This document shows positions 9,256 through 17,417 of a stretch of 64,000 nucleotides of DNA, one piece after another. A model generated the notes under the pieces. It searched no databases, was not told the DNA's origin, and was given only the letters and a program-made list of their open reading frames with translations. A program made the position numbers and the translations under genes. Where the stretch lies: contig NZ_JACZFR010000047.1 of the NCBI RefSeq assembly GCF_014904815.1, positions 41,138 to 105,137 of the forward strand, written 5' to 3'. The DNA is from Microbulbifer taiwanensis. Its GTDB lineage: Bacteria; Pseudomonadota; Gammaproteobacteria; Pseudomonadales; Cellvibrionaceae. Within the stretch, counting starts at the first letter, position 1, and every line of letters begins with the position of its first letter.

Positions 9256-10467
9256 TCAGTGAGCGAGCACCGGCCTCTGCGCCGTTTCCCGCCCCCCGCC
9301 GACGGACATGCCGCACAGCCAGCGCAATATATTCACCCGCTGAATTACTGCGTAGCCACCGATACATCCCGCCACCGTCAGCACCAGCAACACCAGCGCC
9401 TCTAGCCCGATTGGCAGCACAAAGGGTTTCAGCCACCAGGCGAAGACGATAATCAGTGTCTGGTGCAAAATGTACCAGGGCAGTATGGCCGGGTTGCTGT
9501 AGCGCAGCACCGGGCTCGGGCGGTTCAGGTAGCGACCGGCCAAGCCCACCACGCAGAATATCCACGCCCAGTGATTCAGGGCCACCAGGGTGCCGACGAT
9601 AAGCCGCGTGCCCAGGTGCGCCTCGAGATCGGCCTCCAGGTTCGGGAAGGCGCCGTTGCGTTCGGCCAGTATCAGCAGGTAGCAGGCGACACCCAGGCAC
9701 AGGAAGACCCGGCGCCGGTCAATCACAAACTGCCACCAGCGCGGCTGCAGCGCGAACAGGTAGCCGAACACGAATACCAGAAAGTAGCGCCCGTGGTTGT
9801 ACCAGTCGTCCAGCAACGCGTGGGTCGACGGGAAGCGTGCGCGCAGGAACAGCCACACCAGCATCAGCGCGAGTACCACCGCGGCAATGACCACCAGCGG
9901 CGGCAGTCGCTGCAAGCCCCCGCCCTGTGCCAGCCGCTGTAGGGGCCCGCTCAATAGCAACAGCAACAGGCTGTACAGCCACAGGTAGGGCAGGAACCAG
10001 AGGTGATTCCAGGTCAGCAGGCCGATGGGCGTGTGGTGCCCGGTCAGCAGGTCGGTGCGCGGGTTGATGTACTGGGCCCAGAAGCGGAAGTAGCCCGGCT
10101 CTATCAGGTCCTGGCTGAGCGCCTCGAAATACACCTGGGGCACGACTATCACGAACATGCCGAACAGCAGCGGCACCAGCAGGCGCCGGCTACGCAGCCG
10201 GGCCAGGTGCAGGCTGTTTGCGGAACCGCCGCCCCGCCGCTGTGCCAGGGCCAGCGCCATCGCCGAGATAAAGAACAGCAGCGACATGCGCCAGGGCGAG
10301 GTCAGCATCATCAGGTTCTGCAGCCACACCGAAGTCTGCTCGCTCTTGATATGCCAGCCCCAGTCGGCCACGTAATACATGCCCAGGTGGTACAGAATCA
10401 GCACCGCGAATGCCAGGGTGCGCAGCCAGTCGATATCGTATCGACGCTCAGTGCCGGGTTGTGTCAT
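9256..10467 (-). CDS. Acyltransferase-3 family integral membrane protein
   Basis: 403 residues with about ten hydrophobic helices. The start ERRYDIDWLRTLAFAVLILYH is the hallmark of the acyltransferase-3 (OafA/OpgC-like) family, with the conserved DWLR and later NHLWFLPYLWLY and WAWIFCVVGLAGRYLN segments. Members move acyl groups across the inner membrane onto sugars or lipids; the acceptor here is unknown. GGAG sits about eight bases before the ATG. It is divergently arranged with a LytTR regulator gene at 10618, a pairing that suggests, but does not prove, regulatory linkage. Confidence 0.85.
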   Translation of the reverse strand: MTQPGTERRYDIDWLRTLAFAVLILYHLGMYYVADWGWHIKSEQTSVWLQNLMMLTSPWRMSLLFFISAMALALAQRRGGGSANSLHLARLRSRRLLVPLLFGMFVIVVPQVYFEALSQDLIEPGYFRFWAQYINPRTDLLTGHHTPIGLLTWNHLWFLPYLWLYSLLLLLLSGPLQRLAQGGGLQRLPPLVVIAAVVLALMLVWLFLRARFPSTHALLDDWYNHGRYFLVFVFGYLFALQPRWWQFVIDRRRVFLCLGVACYLLILAERNGAFPNLEADLEAHLGTRLIVGTLVALNHWAWIFCVVGLAGRYLNRPSPVLRYSNPAILPWYILHQTLIIVFAWWLKPFVLPIGLEALVLLVLTVAGCIGGYAVIQRVNILRWLCGMSVGGGRETAQRPVLAH

Positions 10468-10617
10468 GATTTTGCTCCGTCGTTTTTACGTTGGCGGCAT
10501 TCTGGCAAAGCAGTGCCCGGCGGGGCGCAAAGGAGGCCATACCGCCCGGTCCCGGGGACAAGCGGTGGCATACGGGGATGAAATTACACCGGATAAGGGA
10601 GCGGTGACAGCAGCGAG

Positions 10618-11529
10618 ATGAGCAACGGATACCAGAATCAGGCGATTGAGCGGACGACACCACCGCTCACCCGGTGGATCGAGCGGTTTGACCGGCACCG
10701 GACGCTGTACATCTATCTGGCGCTGGCCTCCCATATTTTCATCAGCAACACCATCAATGCGCTTTCGGTCTGGGCAGATCACAACCGCGGCGGCGCTGCC
10801 GCTATCCAGTTGTGGGAGCCCTTCGCCTGGGAGTACACCAGTGCCCTCAGCGTCTTCGCCCTTTTTCCATTCCTGCTGCTCGCCTTCCGGCGCAGTCCGC
10901 CACGCCTGACCCATATCGGCCGGCAACTCGGCTGGCACCTGCTCGCAACCATCCTCTTTGCCGCGGCCCATGTCTCCCTGATGGTGCTGCTGCGGGAGCT
11001 GCTATATGCACTCGACGGCGGCAACTACGACTTCGGGCCCTGGCTGCCGGAGTTCTGGTACGAATACCGCAAGGACGCCTGGGGTTATTTCAGCTACTTC
11101 TGCGTCTACCACGTATGCCGCCTGGCCTACGGCCGCCTGAAGGGTGAAGCCAGTCTGATAACGGAAAGTGAACCAGCGGCGGGGGCGGCGACAACACAGA
11201 CGGTGCCGGAACACTTCCTGGTCAGGAAGCTCGACAAGGAGTTCCTGGTGCGAGTAGCGGATATAGACTGGATCGAATCGGCCGGCAACTATGTCAACCT
11301 GCACAGCTGTGGGCGTATCTACCCCCTGCGGGGCACCTTGACCAGTATTGCCGAGCGCCTCGCCCCGGCTGGCTTCAGCCGCATTCACCGCGGGCTGGTG
11401 GTCAACCACAACGCCATCGAACATATCAGTCTCCAGTCCAGCGGCGACGGCGAGGTGCAGTTGCGCTGCGGCAAGTTGCTGAACCTGTCGCGCAGCTACC
11501 GGGATACTTTCAAGCAGGCGCTGGCCTGA
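10618..11529 (+). CDS. Membrane-anchored LytTR-family DNA-binding regulator
   Basis: 303 residues. The N-terminal half (about 30-180) has four hydrophobic helices: YIYLALASHIFISNTINAL, a second after residue 75, one near 105 and one near 160. The C-terminal 100 residues are a LytTR domain: FLVRKLDKEFLVRVADIDWI, ESAGNYVNLHSCGRIYPLRG, then FSRIHRGLVVNHNAI. There is no receiver domain, so it is not a classical response regulator; the membrane part may sense a ligand. It lies divergent from the acyltransferase gene with 150 bp between them. Confidence 0.85.
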   Translation: MSNGYQNQAIERTTPPLTRWIERFDRHRTLYIYLALASHIFISNTINALSVWADHNRGGAAAIQLWEPFAWEYTSALSVFALFPFLLLAFRRSPPRLTHIGRQLGWHLLATILFAAAHVSLMVLLRELLYALDGGNYDFGPWLPEFWYEYRKDAWGYFSYFCVYHVCRLAYGRLKGEASLITESEPAAGAATTQTVPEHFLVRKLDKEFLVRVADIDWIESAGNYVNLHSCGRIYPLRGTLTSIAERLAPAGFSRIHRGLVVNHNAIEHISLQSSGDGEVQLRCGKLLNLSRSYRDTFKQALA

Positions 11530-11646
11530 CCGGTGCCAGGGTAAAAGGGCGGCCGAATACAGACACCAGCAGGCAGCGTCCGCGGCTTGACCAGCCCCCA
11601 GGCAATTCCACGTTTGTGTCCCCGGACTGCCGTCCCGCCTTGCAAA

Positions 11647-11661
11647 CGATAAACATTCTCA
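11647..11661 (+). promoter_or_regulatory. Predicted Fur box upstream of the siderophore receptor
   Basis: CGATAAACATTCTCA matches the 7-1-7 Fur consensus (TGATAATnATTATCA) at 11 of 14 informative positions and lies 40 bp before the receptor start codon. Iron-loaded Fur binding here would repress the receptor; whether control extends past the terminator into the three genes behind it is uncertain. Prediction from sequence only. Confidence 0.7.
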
Positions 11662-11700
11662 TTAGTATCCGCACCCTAACACCAACCAGGGGGATACAGG

Positions 11701-13866
11701 ATGTACAGCACATCACCCAATCGCGTTCCGTTTGCCCGCCGGGGTCTCGCCACCGCCATCGTTTGCGCCGCTGCCAGCCCGCTGGCCCTTGCCCAGGCTG
11801 CAGAAAACAGCAGTGTCGACAGGCAGGAGCCAATCGAGGAAGTGGTGGTGGTCAGCCGCTACATCACCAATGACCGGCTGGATACCGCTACCGGCCTGGG
11901 ACTCACGCTCTACGAAACGCCGCAATCCGTGAGTGTGGTCACCGCGCAGCGCATCGCCGACCAGGACCTGGACTCCCTGACCGACGTGGTGAACAACGCA
12001 GCCGGCGTGTCCGCCCGGGCCCAGGACAGCACCCGCCACACCTATTCCTCCCGCGGCTTCGCCATCAACAATTACCAGGTCGACGGCATTCCGATTTACT
12101 GGCAACCGGGCGGCAACGCCGGCGAAACCCAGTCGGACATGAGCCTGTATGAGCGTGTGGAAATCGTGCGCGGCGCCACCGGCCTGCTCACCGGCGCGGG
12201 CAACCCGTCCGCGTCCATCAACCTGGTACGCAAGCACGCCGACAGCAAAGAATTTACCGGTTCACTGGACGTGTCTGCCGGTCGCTGGAATACCTACACC
12301 ACCACGGCCGATATCAGCACGCCGCTCAATGCGTCCGGCTCGGTGCGCGGCCGCTTCGTCAGTCACTTCCAGGACGGAGAGTCCTTCCGCGACCTGGCGG
12401 AAGAGAACAAGACCGTGTTCTACGGCGTGATCGACGCCGACCTCACCGAACAGACACTGTTGCGTGTTGGCGCCAGCCGCCAGGAGAACGAGCCCAGCGC
12501 CTCCACCTGGGGCGGACTGCCCACCTGGCACGCGGACGGCAGCCGCACCGACTGGGACCGAAGCAAGACGCTCGCCGCAGACTGGACCTCCTGGTCCTCC
12601 ACCGTAGAGCACTACTACCTGGATCTGGTGCACGACTTCGGCGACTGGCAGGCCAAGTTCAGCGTCAACAACAACATCAACGCCTCCGACCAGAAGCTGC
12701 TCTACCTCTACGGCACACCGGACAGGGAAACCGGCTTGGGTATGGGCGCCTCTCCCCGCAATGCGGCCACCGAGCGCGACCAGACCAGTGTCAGTTTCCA
12801 GCTGAGCGGCGCCTACACGCTGCTGGGCCGCGACCACGAATTGACCCTGGGCGTCGTGGACCACAAAGACGACAGCTTTGCGACTTCCCACGCGCGCAGC
12901 GAAATTGCCGCTGTGGGCGATTTCAATAAGTGGGATGGCAGCTACCCGCAGCCCACCTGGGGCGAAAACAATGTCGATATCGACCAGACCACCGAGCAGT
13001 TCGGCGTTTACGCCGCGACCCGCCTGAGCGTTACCGACGCCTTCAAGGTCATCCTCGGTGGGCGCGTCGCCGACTGGGAACAGAGCGGTCTCTACTACGG
13101 CACACCGCAGGAATTCGGCGATGAGGAGGTATTTATTCCCTACGCCGGTGCAGTCTATGCGATCGACGACCAGCACAGTGTCTACGCCAGCTACGCGGAA
13201 ATTTTCCAGCCGCAGAACCTGCAGGATCGCTACGGCAACTTCCTCGACCCGATTACCGGCAAGAGCAAGGAGCTGGGCCTCAAGAGCCTGTTCTTCGACG
13301 GCGCCCTGCAGACCACCGTGTCCGTATTCGACATTTTGCAGGATGACCTGGGTCAGCCCGACGGCAATTTCCCGGTGCCGGGTATCGACAACAGCCAGGC
13401 CTATTACGCCGCCGAAGGCGCCGGCAGCCAGGGTTACGAACTGGAAGTGGTGGGCGAGCTGATGCCCGGCTGGGACCTGAGCTTCAGCTACACCAACTTC
13501 GACGCGGAAGACGCCAACGGCGAGGCGGTCAACACCAGCCAGCCGAGCGAATTGCTGAAATTCTTCACCACCTACCGCTTCTCCGGGGAGCTGGACGGCC
13601 TGACACTGGCCGGCGGTATCAACTGGCAGGGCCGCAACTACACGGATACCACCAACCCGGTCACCGGGCAGCCGGAGCGTCTGCAACAGGATGCCTACAG
13701 CCTGGTGAGCCTGATGGCCCGCTATCAGTTCACGGAGCAACTCTCGGGCCAGCTCAATGTGCACAACCTGCTGGACGAGGAGTACTACAGCCAGATCGGT
13801 TTCTACAACCAGCTGGAATTTGGTGAGCCGCGCAACTTCACCGCGTCTCTCAACTACCGTTTCTAA
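11701..13866 (+). CDS. TonB-dependent siderophore receptor (FhuE/FpvA-type)
   Basis: 721 residues with a signal peptide (cleavage near LALAQA, about residue 30). IEEVVVVSRYIT is a TonB-box region, followed by the plug domain (ETPQSVSVVTAQRIADQDL through LYERVEIVRGATGLLTGAGN, PSASINLVRK). The rest is a 22-strand barrel ending in aromatic Phe (TASLNYRF), as expected for BAM-assembled proteins. The plug pattern matches ferric-siderophore transporters such as FhuE. No cytoplasmic signalling (STN) domain is seen. An intrinsic terminator follows, then DUF3649, PepSY and DUF3325 genes; a Fur box precedes it. It imports an unidentified ferric siderophore across the outer membrane. Confidence 0.92.
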   Translation: MYSTSPNRVPFARRGLATAIVCAAASPLALAQAAENSSVDRQEPIEEVVVVSRYITNDRLDTATGLGLTLYETPQSVSVVTAQRIADQDLDSLTDVVNNAAGVSARAQDSTRHTYSSRGFAINNYQVDGIPIYWQPGGNAGETQSDMSLYERVEIVRGATGLLTGAGNPSASINLVRKHADSKEFTGSLDVSAGRWNTYTTTADISTPLNASGSVRGRFVSHFQDGESFRDLAEENKTVFYGVIDADLTEQTLLRVGASRQENEPSASTWGGLPTWHADGSRTDWDRSKTLAADWTSWSSTVEHYYLDLVHDFGDWQAKFSVNNNINASDQKLLYLYGTPDRETGLGMGASPRNAATERDQTSVSFQLSGAYTLLGRDHELTLGVVDHKDDSFATSHARSEIAAVGDFNKWDGSYPQPTWGENNVDIDQTTEQFGVYAATRLSVTDAFKVILGGRVADWEQSGLYYGTPQEFGDEEVFIPYAGAVYAIDDQHSVYASYAEIFQPQNLQDRYGNFLDPITGKSKELGLKSLFFDGALQTTVSVFDILQDDLGQPDGNFPVPGIDNSQAYYAAEGAGSQGYELEVVGELMPGWDLSFSYTNFDAEDANGEAVNTSQPSELLKFFTTYRFSGELDGLTLAGGINWQGRNYTDTTNPVTGQPERLQQDAYSLVSLMARYQFTEQLSGQLNVHNLLDEEYYSQIGFYNQLEFGEPRNFTASLNYRF

Positions 13867-13889
13867 GCGGTTCCACTTCCGATCCGGTA

Positions 13890-13916
13890 AACGGCCCCGA
13901 CACCCGGGGCCGTTTT
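13890..13916 (+). terminator. Intrinsic terminator after the siderophore receptor
   Basis: AACGGCCCCG and CGGGGCCGTT form a perfect ten-base-pair stem with a five-base loop, ending in a short T-run (GTTTTCC). It sits 24 bp after the receptor stop and 32 bp before the DUF3649 gene, so read-through or a separate promoter would be needed for the downstream genes. Confidence 0.75.
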
Positions 13917-13947
13917 CCATCCTTCCCCATTCAATCGAGCTGCAACC

Positions 13948-14217
13948 ATGGGTTTACACGGTTGGCGACTGGTTTCACTGATTGGCGCCGCCCTGCTGGG
14001 CGGCTATCTGCTGGCGACCTCTGCAGGAATATTTCTCGGCAGTATCCTGCCCCATTCCCGCAGCGAGGCGACGCTGATCGCTAACCTGCTGAGCTTTGCC
14101 ATCTACACCGGCGCCATCATCTGGGTATTTCATCTGCGCAAACCGGGCGTCGCCTGGCTGGCTCTTTCCCTGGCCAGCGCCGCGCTGTCGCTCGCCGGCC
14201 TGGCACTGAGAGGATAA
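13948..14217 (+). CDS. DUF3649-like small membrane protein, iron-uptake cluster
   Basis: 89 residues and three hydrophobic helices (about 8-30, 43-63, 68-86). Size, topology and position directly before a PepSY-TM gene and a DUF3325 gene match the DUF3649 family, which recurs next to TonB siderophore receptors. Function is unknown; it probably works with the PepSY protein in the inner membrane. It ends two bases before the next start codon, so translation is likely coupled. Confidence 0.75.
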   Translation: MGLHGWRLVSLIGAALLGGYLLATSAGIFLGSILPHSRSEATLIANLLSFAIYTGAIIWVFHLRKPGVAWLALSLASAALSLAGLALRG

Positions 14218-14219
14218 GG

Positions 14220-15842
14220 ATGGCCACTCAAAATAATACACCCGAACCCAGGGGCGGCTTCCGCCAGACAATGGCCTGGCTGCACACCTGGGCCGGGCTC
14301 AGCCTCGGCTGGCTGCTGTTTTTTATGTTCGCAACCGGCACCGCCGGTTATTTCGATACCGAGATCGACCGCTGGATGCAGCCGGAACTGCCGCCGGCAC
14401 AGATCAACCGGGACAGCCACCGCAGCGCTGCGGTACTGCTGGAAAAGTTGCAGGCGGAAGCGCCGGGGGCCGACCAGTGGCTGCTGTCCCTGCCCACCGA
14501 TCGCAACCAACCCTACGCCGGTGTTTTCTGGCGCGGTGCCGACATCGAGGCCGGGGCGAGTGCCGCTGGGGGCAGACACCTTGTCGACCTGAACAACGGC
14601 GATACCCTGCAGGCCCGCGAAACCGGCGGCGGCCAGAAGCTCTACCAGATGCACTGGCTGTTGCACTACACCAAGCGCGCCTACTCGGATTGGATTATCG
14701 GCTTCGCCACCCTGTTTATGCTGGTGGGGCTGATCACCGGCGTGATCATTCACAAAAAGATCTTCAAGGACTTCTTCACTTTCCGGCCGAACAAGGGCCA
14801 GCGCTCCTGGCTGGACGCCCACAATGTGCTCAGCGTGATCACCCTGCCCTTCCAGTTGATGATCACCTACTCCGGCCTGATTTTTATGGGCTTTTCCTTT
14901 ATGCCGCTGGTCGTCGCCGCCCAGTATGGCGCCGACGGCCGCAGCCAGTTTTTTGATGAAGTGTTCAGCCCGCCGGGCCTGGTGGAAAGCGCCGGCGCGC
15001 CCGCATCCCTGGCACCATTAACGGGACCGATTGACGAAGCCGAGCGCCGCTGGGGACAGGGGCGTATCCGCAGCATCGATATCCGCCACCCGGGCCACAG
15101 CAACGCGCGCATCGTCATCTCAGAGGATACCGGCCGGAGCGTCGCCGCCGGCGCGGGGCGCCTGATCTTCGACGGCGTCAGCGGCGCTCTGCTGCACGAT
15201 GCACCCTCCGCCTCCTCCACCGCCAAGGGTGTGCGCGATGTGTTCCTCGGCCTGCATGAGGGGCTATTCGCCCCGCCCGCAATGCGCTGGCTGTATTTTT
15301 TCTCCGGCCTGCTGGGCACGGGCATGGTGGCCACCGGGTTGATCATCTGGTCCGTCAAGCGCCGCCAGCAGGCCGCCCGGAAAACCGGCAGCGCCCGGCG
15401 CGGGCTGGTACTGGTGGAAAAACTCAATGTGGGGACCCTGGCCGGCCTGCCCGCTGGCATCGCCGCCTACTTCTGGGCCAACCGGCTGTTGCCGGCCGAT
15501 CTGCCGACCCGCGCCGACTGGGAAGCCCACGCCCTCTTCCTTACCTGGCTGGCCCTGCTGATACACGCGGCACTGCGCCCCCGTCAAAGCGCCTGGCGCG
15601 AACAGCTCTCCCTGGCCGCGATGGCCTTTGCGGCCATACCGCTGATCAATGCGCTCACGACCGATCGGCACCTGGGGCACAGCCTCGCCTCCGGCGACTG
15701 GGTCTTTGCCGGCTTTGACCTGACCCTACTCGTCATAGGGGCACTGTTCGGCTGGGCGGCCTGGTTTGCCGGCCGCGGGGCGCGAAAGGCCCGCAAAGCC
15801 CCGGCAACGGTTTCGCCCGCGGCCATCGGAGAGGCATCGTGA
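14220..15842 (+). CDS. PepSY-associated membrane protein (PiuB-like), iron-uptake cluster
   Basis: 540 residues. The first helix begins at about residue 20 (TWAGLSLGWLLFFMFATGTA), followed by a periplasmic PepSY part, MHWLLHYTKRAYSDWIIGFA, and further helices near 165-185, 215-240, 350-375 and four at the C-terminus. HTWAG, MHWLLHY and LGLHEGLF carry the conserved histidines of this family, which in characterised relatives is tied to ferric-siderophore reduction or use at the inner membrane. GAGGATAAGG gives a strong ribosome-binding site. It overlaps the next gene by four bases. Confidence 0.85.
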   Translation: MATQNNTPEPRGGFRQTMAWLHTWAGLSLGWLLFFMFATGTAGYFDTEIDRWMQPELPPAQINRDSHRSAAVLLEKLQAEAPGADQWLLSLPTDRNQPYAGVFWRGADIEAGASAAGGRHLVDLNNGDTLQARETGGGQKLYQMHWLLHYTKRAYSDWIIGFATLFMLVGLITGVIIHKKIFKDFFTFRPNKGQRSWLDAHNVLSVITLPFQLMITYSGLIFMGFSFMPLVVAAQYGADGRSQFFDEVFSPPGLVESAGAPASLAPLTGPIDEAERRWGQGRIRSIDIRHPGHSNARIVISEDTGRSVAAGAGRLIFDGVSGALLHDAPSASSTAKGVRDVFLGLHEGLFAPPAMRWLYFFSGLLGTGMVATGLIIWSVKRRQQAARKTGSARRGLVLVEKLNVGTLAGLPAGIAAYFWANRLLPADLPTRADWEAHALFLTWLALLIHAALRPRQSAWREQLSLAAMAFAAIPLINALTTDRHLGHSLASGDWVFAGFDLTLLVIGALFGWAAWFAGRGARKARKAPATVSPAAIGEAS

Positions 15843-16207
15843 GCGCGACCGCAACATCCCTGCCGTCGCTGTGCCTGCTCGCACTGGCCGCATTCGCGAG
15901 CCTGTACTTGGCCACACAGCGCCGCAATCTCCGGCTCGTCCGGGACATAGACCTGCCGCGGTGGCACACTCCATTGCGCTGCCTGGGCTGGGGCCTGCTG
16001 GCTACTGCCGCCGTCACGGCGGTAATCACTGGCGGCTGGGGCCCGGGACTGGTCGCACTATGTGGTGCACTGACCCTGGCGGCCTTTGTCGTAATCGGCC
16101 TGGCTAGCTACAGGCCCGAGGGACTGCTTTTTGTTCTGGCGATGGGATGCACCGGCGGATTCTGGGCTCTGGGAAAAATAGTGGTCAGTGGTATAGGCGC
16201 CGGTTAA
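15839..16207 (+). CDS. DUF3325-like small membrane protein, iron-uptake cluster
   Basis: 122 residues with four predicted helices and an LYLATQRRNLRLV motif after helix 1, typical of DUF3325 proteins that follow PepSY genes in siderophore clusters. Translation starts at GTG (15839), overlapping the PepSY stop as GTGA. Function unknown; inferred to be an accessory of the inner-membrane iron step. Confidence 0.75.
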   Translation: MSATATSLPSLCLLALAAFASLYLATQRRNLRLVRDIDLPRWHTPLRCLGWGLLATAAVTAVITGGWGPGLVALCGALTLAAFVVIGLASYRPEGLLFVLAMGCTGGFWALGKIVVSGIGAG

Positions 16208-16327
16208 CTGCAGGGGGGCAGGCCAGACGCCAGCAATCAGGCATTCAGTTGCCAGTCAGGTTGAAATTGGTACTCTGCCCCTTCGACTGACTACTCGATA
16301 CGCAGGCAACTGCGCCGGGCATATCGC

Positions 16328-16867
16328 ATGAACAAGCAACTGCTGTTGATTCAAATCGTGCTCCTGGCAAGCACAGCAGCAGGCTGCAGTCTCGCCCCCT
16401 ATCAGCCCACCCGGTCCACCAATGAATCCACTCTGCCTGAAACCCAGTCAGCAGAGCGCACAGATACCGACCCGGTAATGGAGCGGATCTACGCTCAGTA
16501 CCGGGAATGGAAAGGCACCCGGTACGCACTGGGAGGCCTGAGCAAGCGGGGCATCGACTGCTCCGGGCTGGTATATACCACTTTCCGCGATCGGCTTGGC
16601 ATTCGTCTTCCCCGCACCACCGAGTACCAAGCCAGGGCCGGCAAAGCCATCAAGCGCAGCCAGCTCCGCGCAGGGGATCTGGTGTTTTTCAAAACCAGCC
16701 GCAAAGTCAGGCATGTGGGTATCTACCTGGAAGACGACCAGTTTTTTCACGCATCAACTTCAAAAGGCGTAACCATTTCGAGGCTGACCGATTACTATTG
16801 GCGGGACAAATACTGGCATGCGAGAAGGCTGGACCTGGATACCTACCCCGCGCCGATGGAAAAATAG
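16328..16867 (+). CDS. NlpC/P60-family lipoprotein (probable murein endopeptidase)
   Basis: 179 residues. The lipobox STAAGC puts the lipidated cysteine at position 20. The C40 peptidase domain (about 55-165) has catalytic Cys78 in GIDCSGLVY, His129 in VRHVGIYL and the third polar residue His141 in FFHAS. Such proteins (Spr/MepS, NlpC) cleave peptide cross-links or stem peptides in murein, anchored in the outer membrane as there is no Asp at +2. Length and motif spacing are normal for the family. It appears monocistronic. Confidence 0.9.
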   Translation: MNKQLLLIQIVLLASTAAGCSLAPYQPTRSTNESTLPETQSAERTDTDPVMERIYAQYREWKGTRYALGGLSKRGIDCSGLVYTTFRDRLGIRLPRTTEYQARAGKAIKRSQLRAGDLVFFKTSRKVRHVGIYLEDDQFFHASTSKGVTISRLTDYYWRDKYWHARRLDLDTYPAPMEK

Positions 16868-16949
16868 CGCCCCATACAGGCTGCGGCGCATGAGATCGGA
16901 GGTCCCCCGGCCATGGCGGGCACGCTCCCGGACCAAACAGAATCAAGCA

Positions 16950-17336
16950 ATGAATAATGACGAACTACAGGCCATACTCGGCCTCGACACCGAAGACCGC
17001 TTTGAGTATTTCCTCGACCTGGTGGGTGAGGAGAGAGAGGTATGGATACTGGTAAACAGCCAGGAGCACTTCCTGAAACTCCATTCCGACGAGCACGGCG
17101 GCTTCGAGTACCTGCCGGTGTGGCCCGCGGCGGAATTCGCCGCGGCCTATGCCGGCGACGACACCGAGCTCAAGCCGAGGAGTATCCCCCTGCCCCAATT
17201 CCTGAAACGCTGGCTTCCGGGGCTGGACAGGGATGGTATCGAGATAGGGATATTCCCGGGTGGGGATAAAAGTGTGTGGATCACCGAGCCGTCAGACCTG
17301 GAGCAGGATCTCCGCGACGAGCTGTCCCGCTTCTGA
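16950..17336 (+). CDS. DUF2750-domain protein
   Basis: 128 residues from the ATG at 16950 (MNNDELQAILGLDTEDRFEY). An open frame extends upstream, but those residues read as intergenic DNA. The pattern of a helical start, EVWILVNSQEH, LPVWPAAEFA, PLPQFLKRWLPGL and VWITEPSDLEQDLRDEL matches the DUF2750 family of small soluble proteins of unknown role. It is acidic, with no signal peptide. A strong stem follows the stop. Confidence 0.75.
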   Translation: MNNDELQAILGLDTEDRFEYFLDLVGEEREVWILVNSQEHFLKLHSDEHGGFEYLPVWPAAEFAAAYAGDDTELKPRSIPLPQFLKRWLPGLDRDGIEIGIFPGGDKSVWITEPSDLEQDLRDELSRF

Positions 17337-17348
17337 AATAACTGCAAC

Positions 17349-17369
17349 GCCCCCTCGACCAGAGGGGGC
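17349..17369. terminator. Stem-loop between convergent genes
   Basis: GCCCCCTC and GAGGGGGC form a perfect eight-base-pair stem around a five-base loop in the gap between the DUF2750 gene and the end of the efflux pump gene. There is no clean T-run on either side, so it is a probable rather than textbook terminator. Confidence 0.5.
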
Positions 17370-17417
17370 CAACGCGCAGTCCCTTTTCCTGCAGCCCCCT
17401 TTTCCTGAAGCCCCAGG

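Noticed and set aside
9085..9405. 106-codon frame between the DUF4124 gene and the acyltransferase gene
   Set aside because: It overlaps the end of the well-supported acyltransferase gene and becomes His/Gln-rich shadow there; no domain or conserved start.
12262..13920. 552-codon frame antisense to the siderophore receptor
   Set aside because: Shadow of a well-supported receptor gene and without domain signatures.
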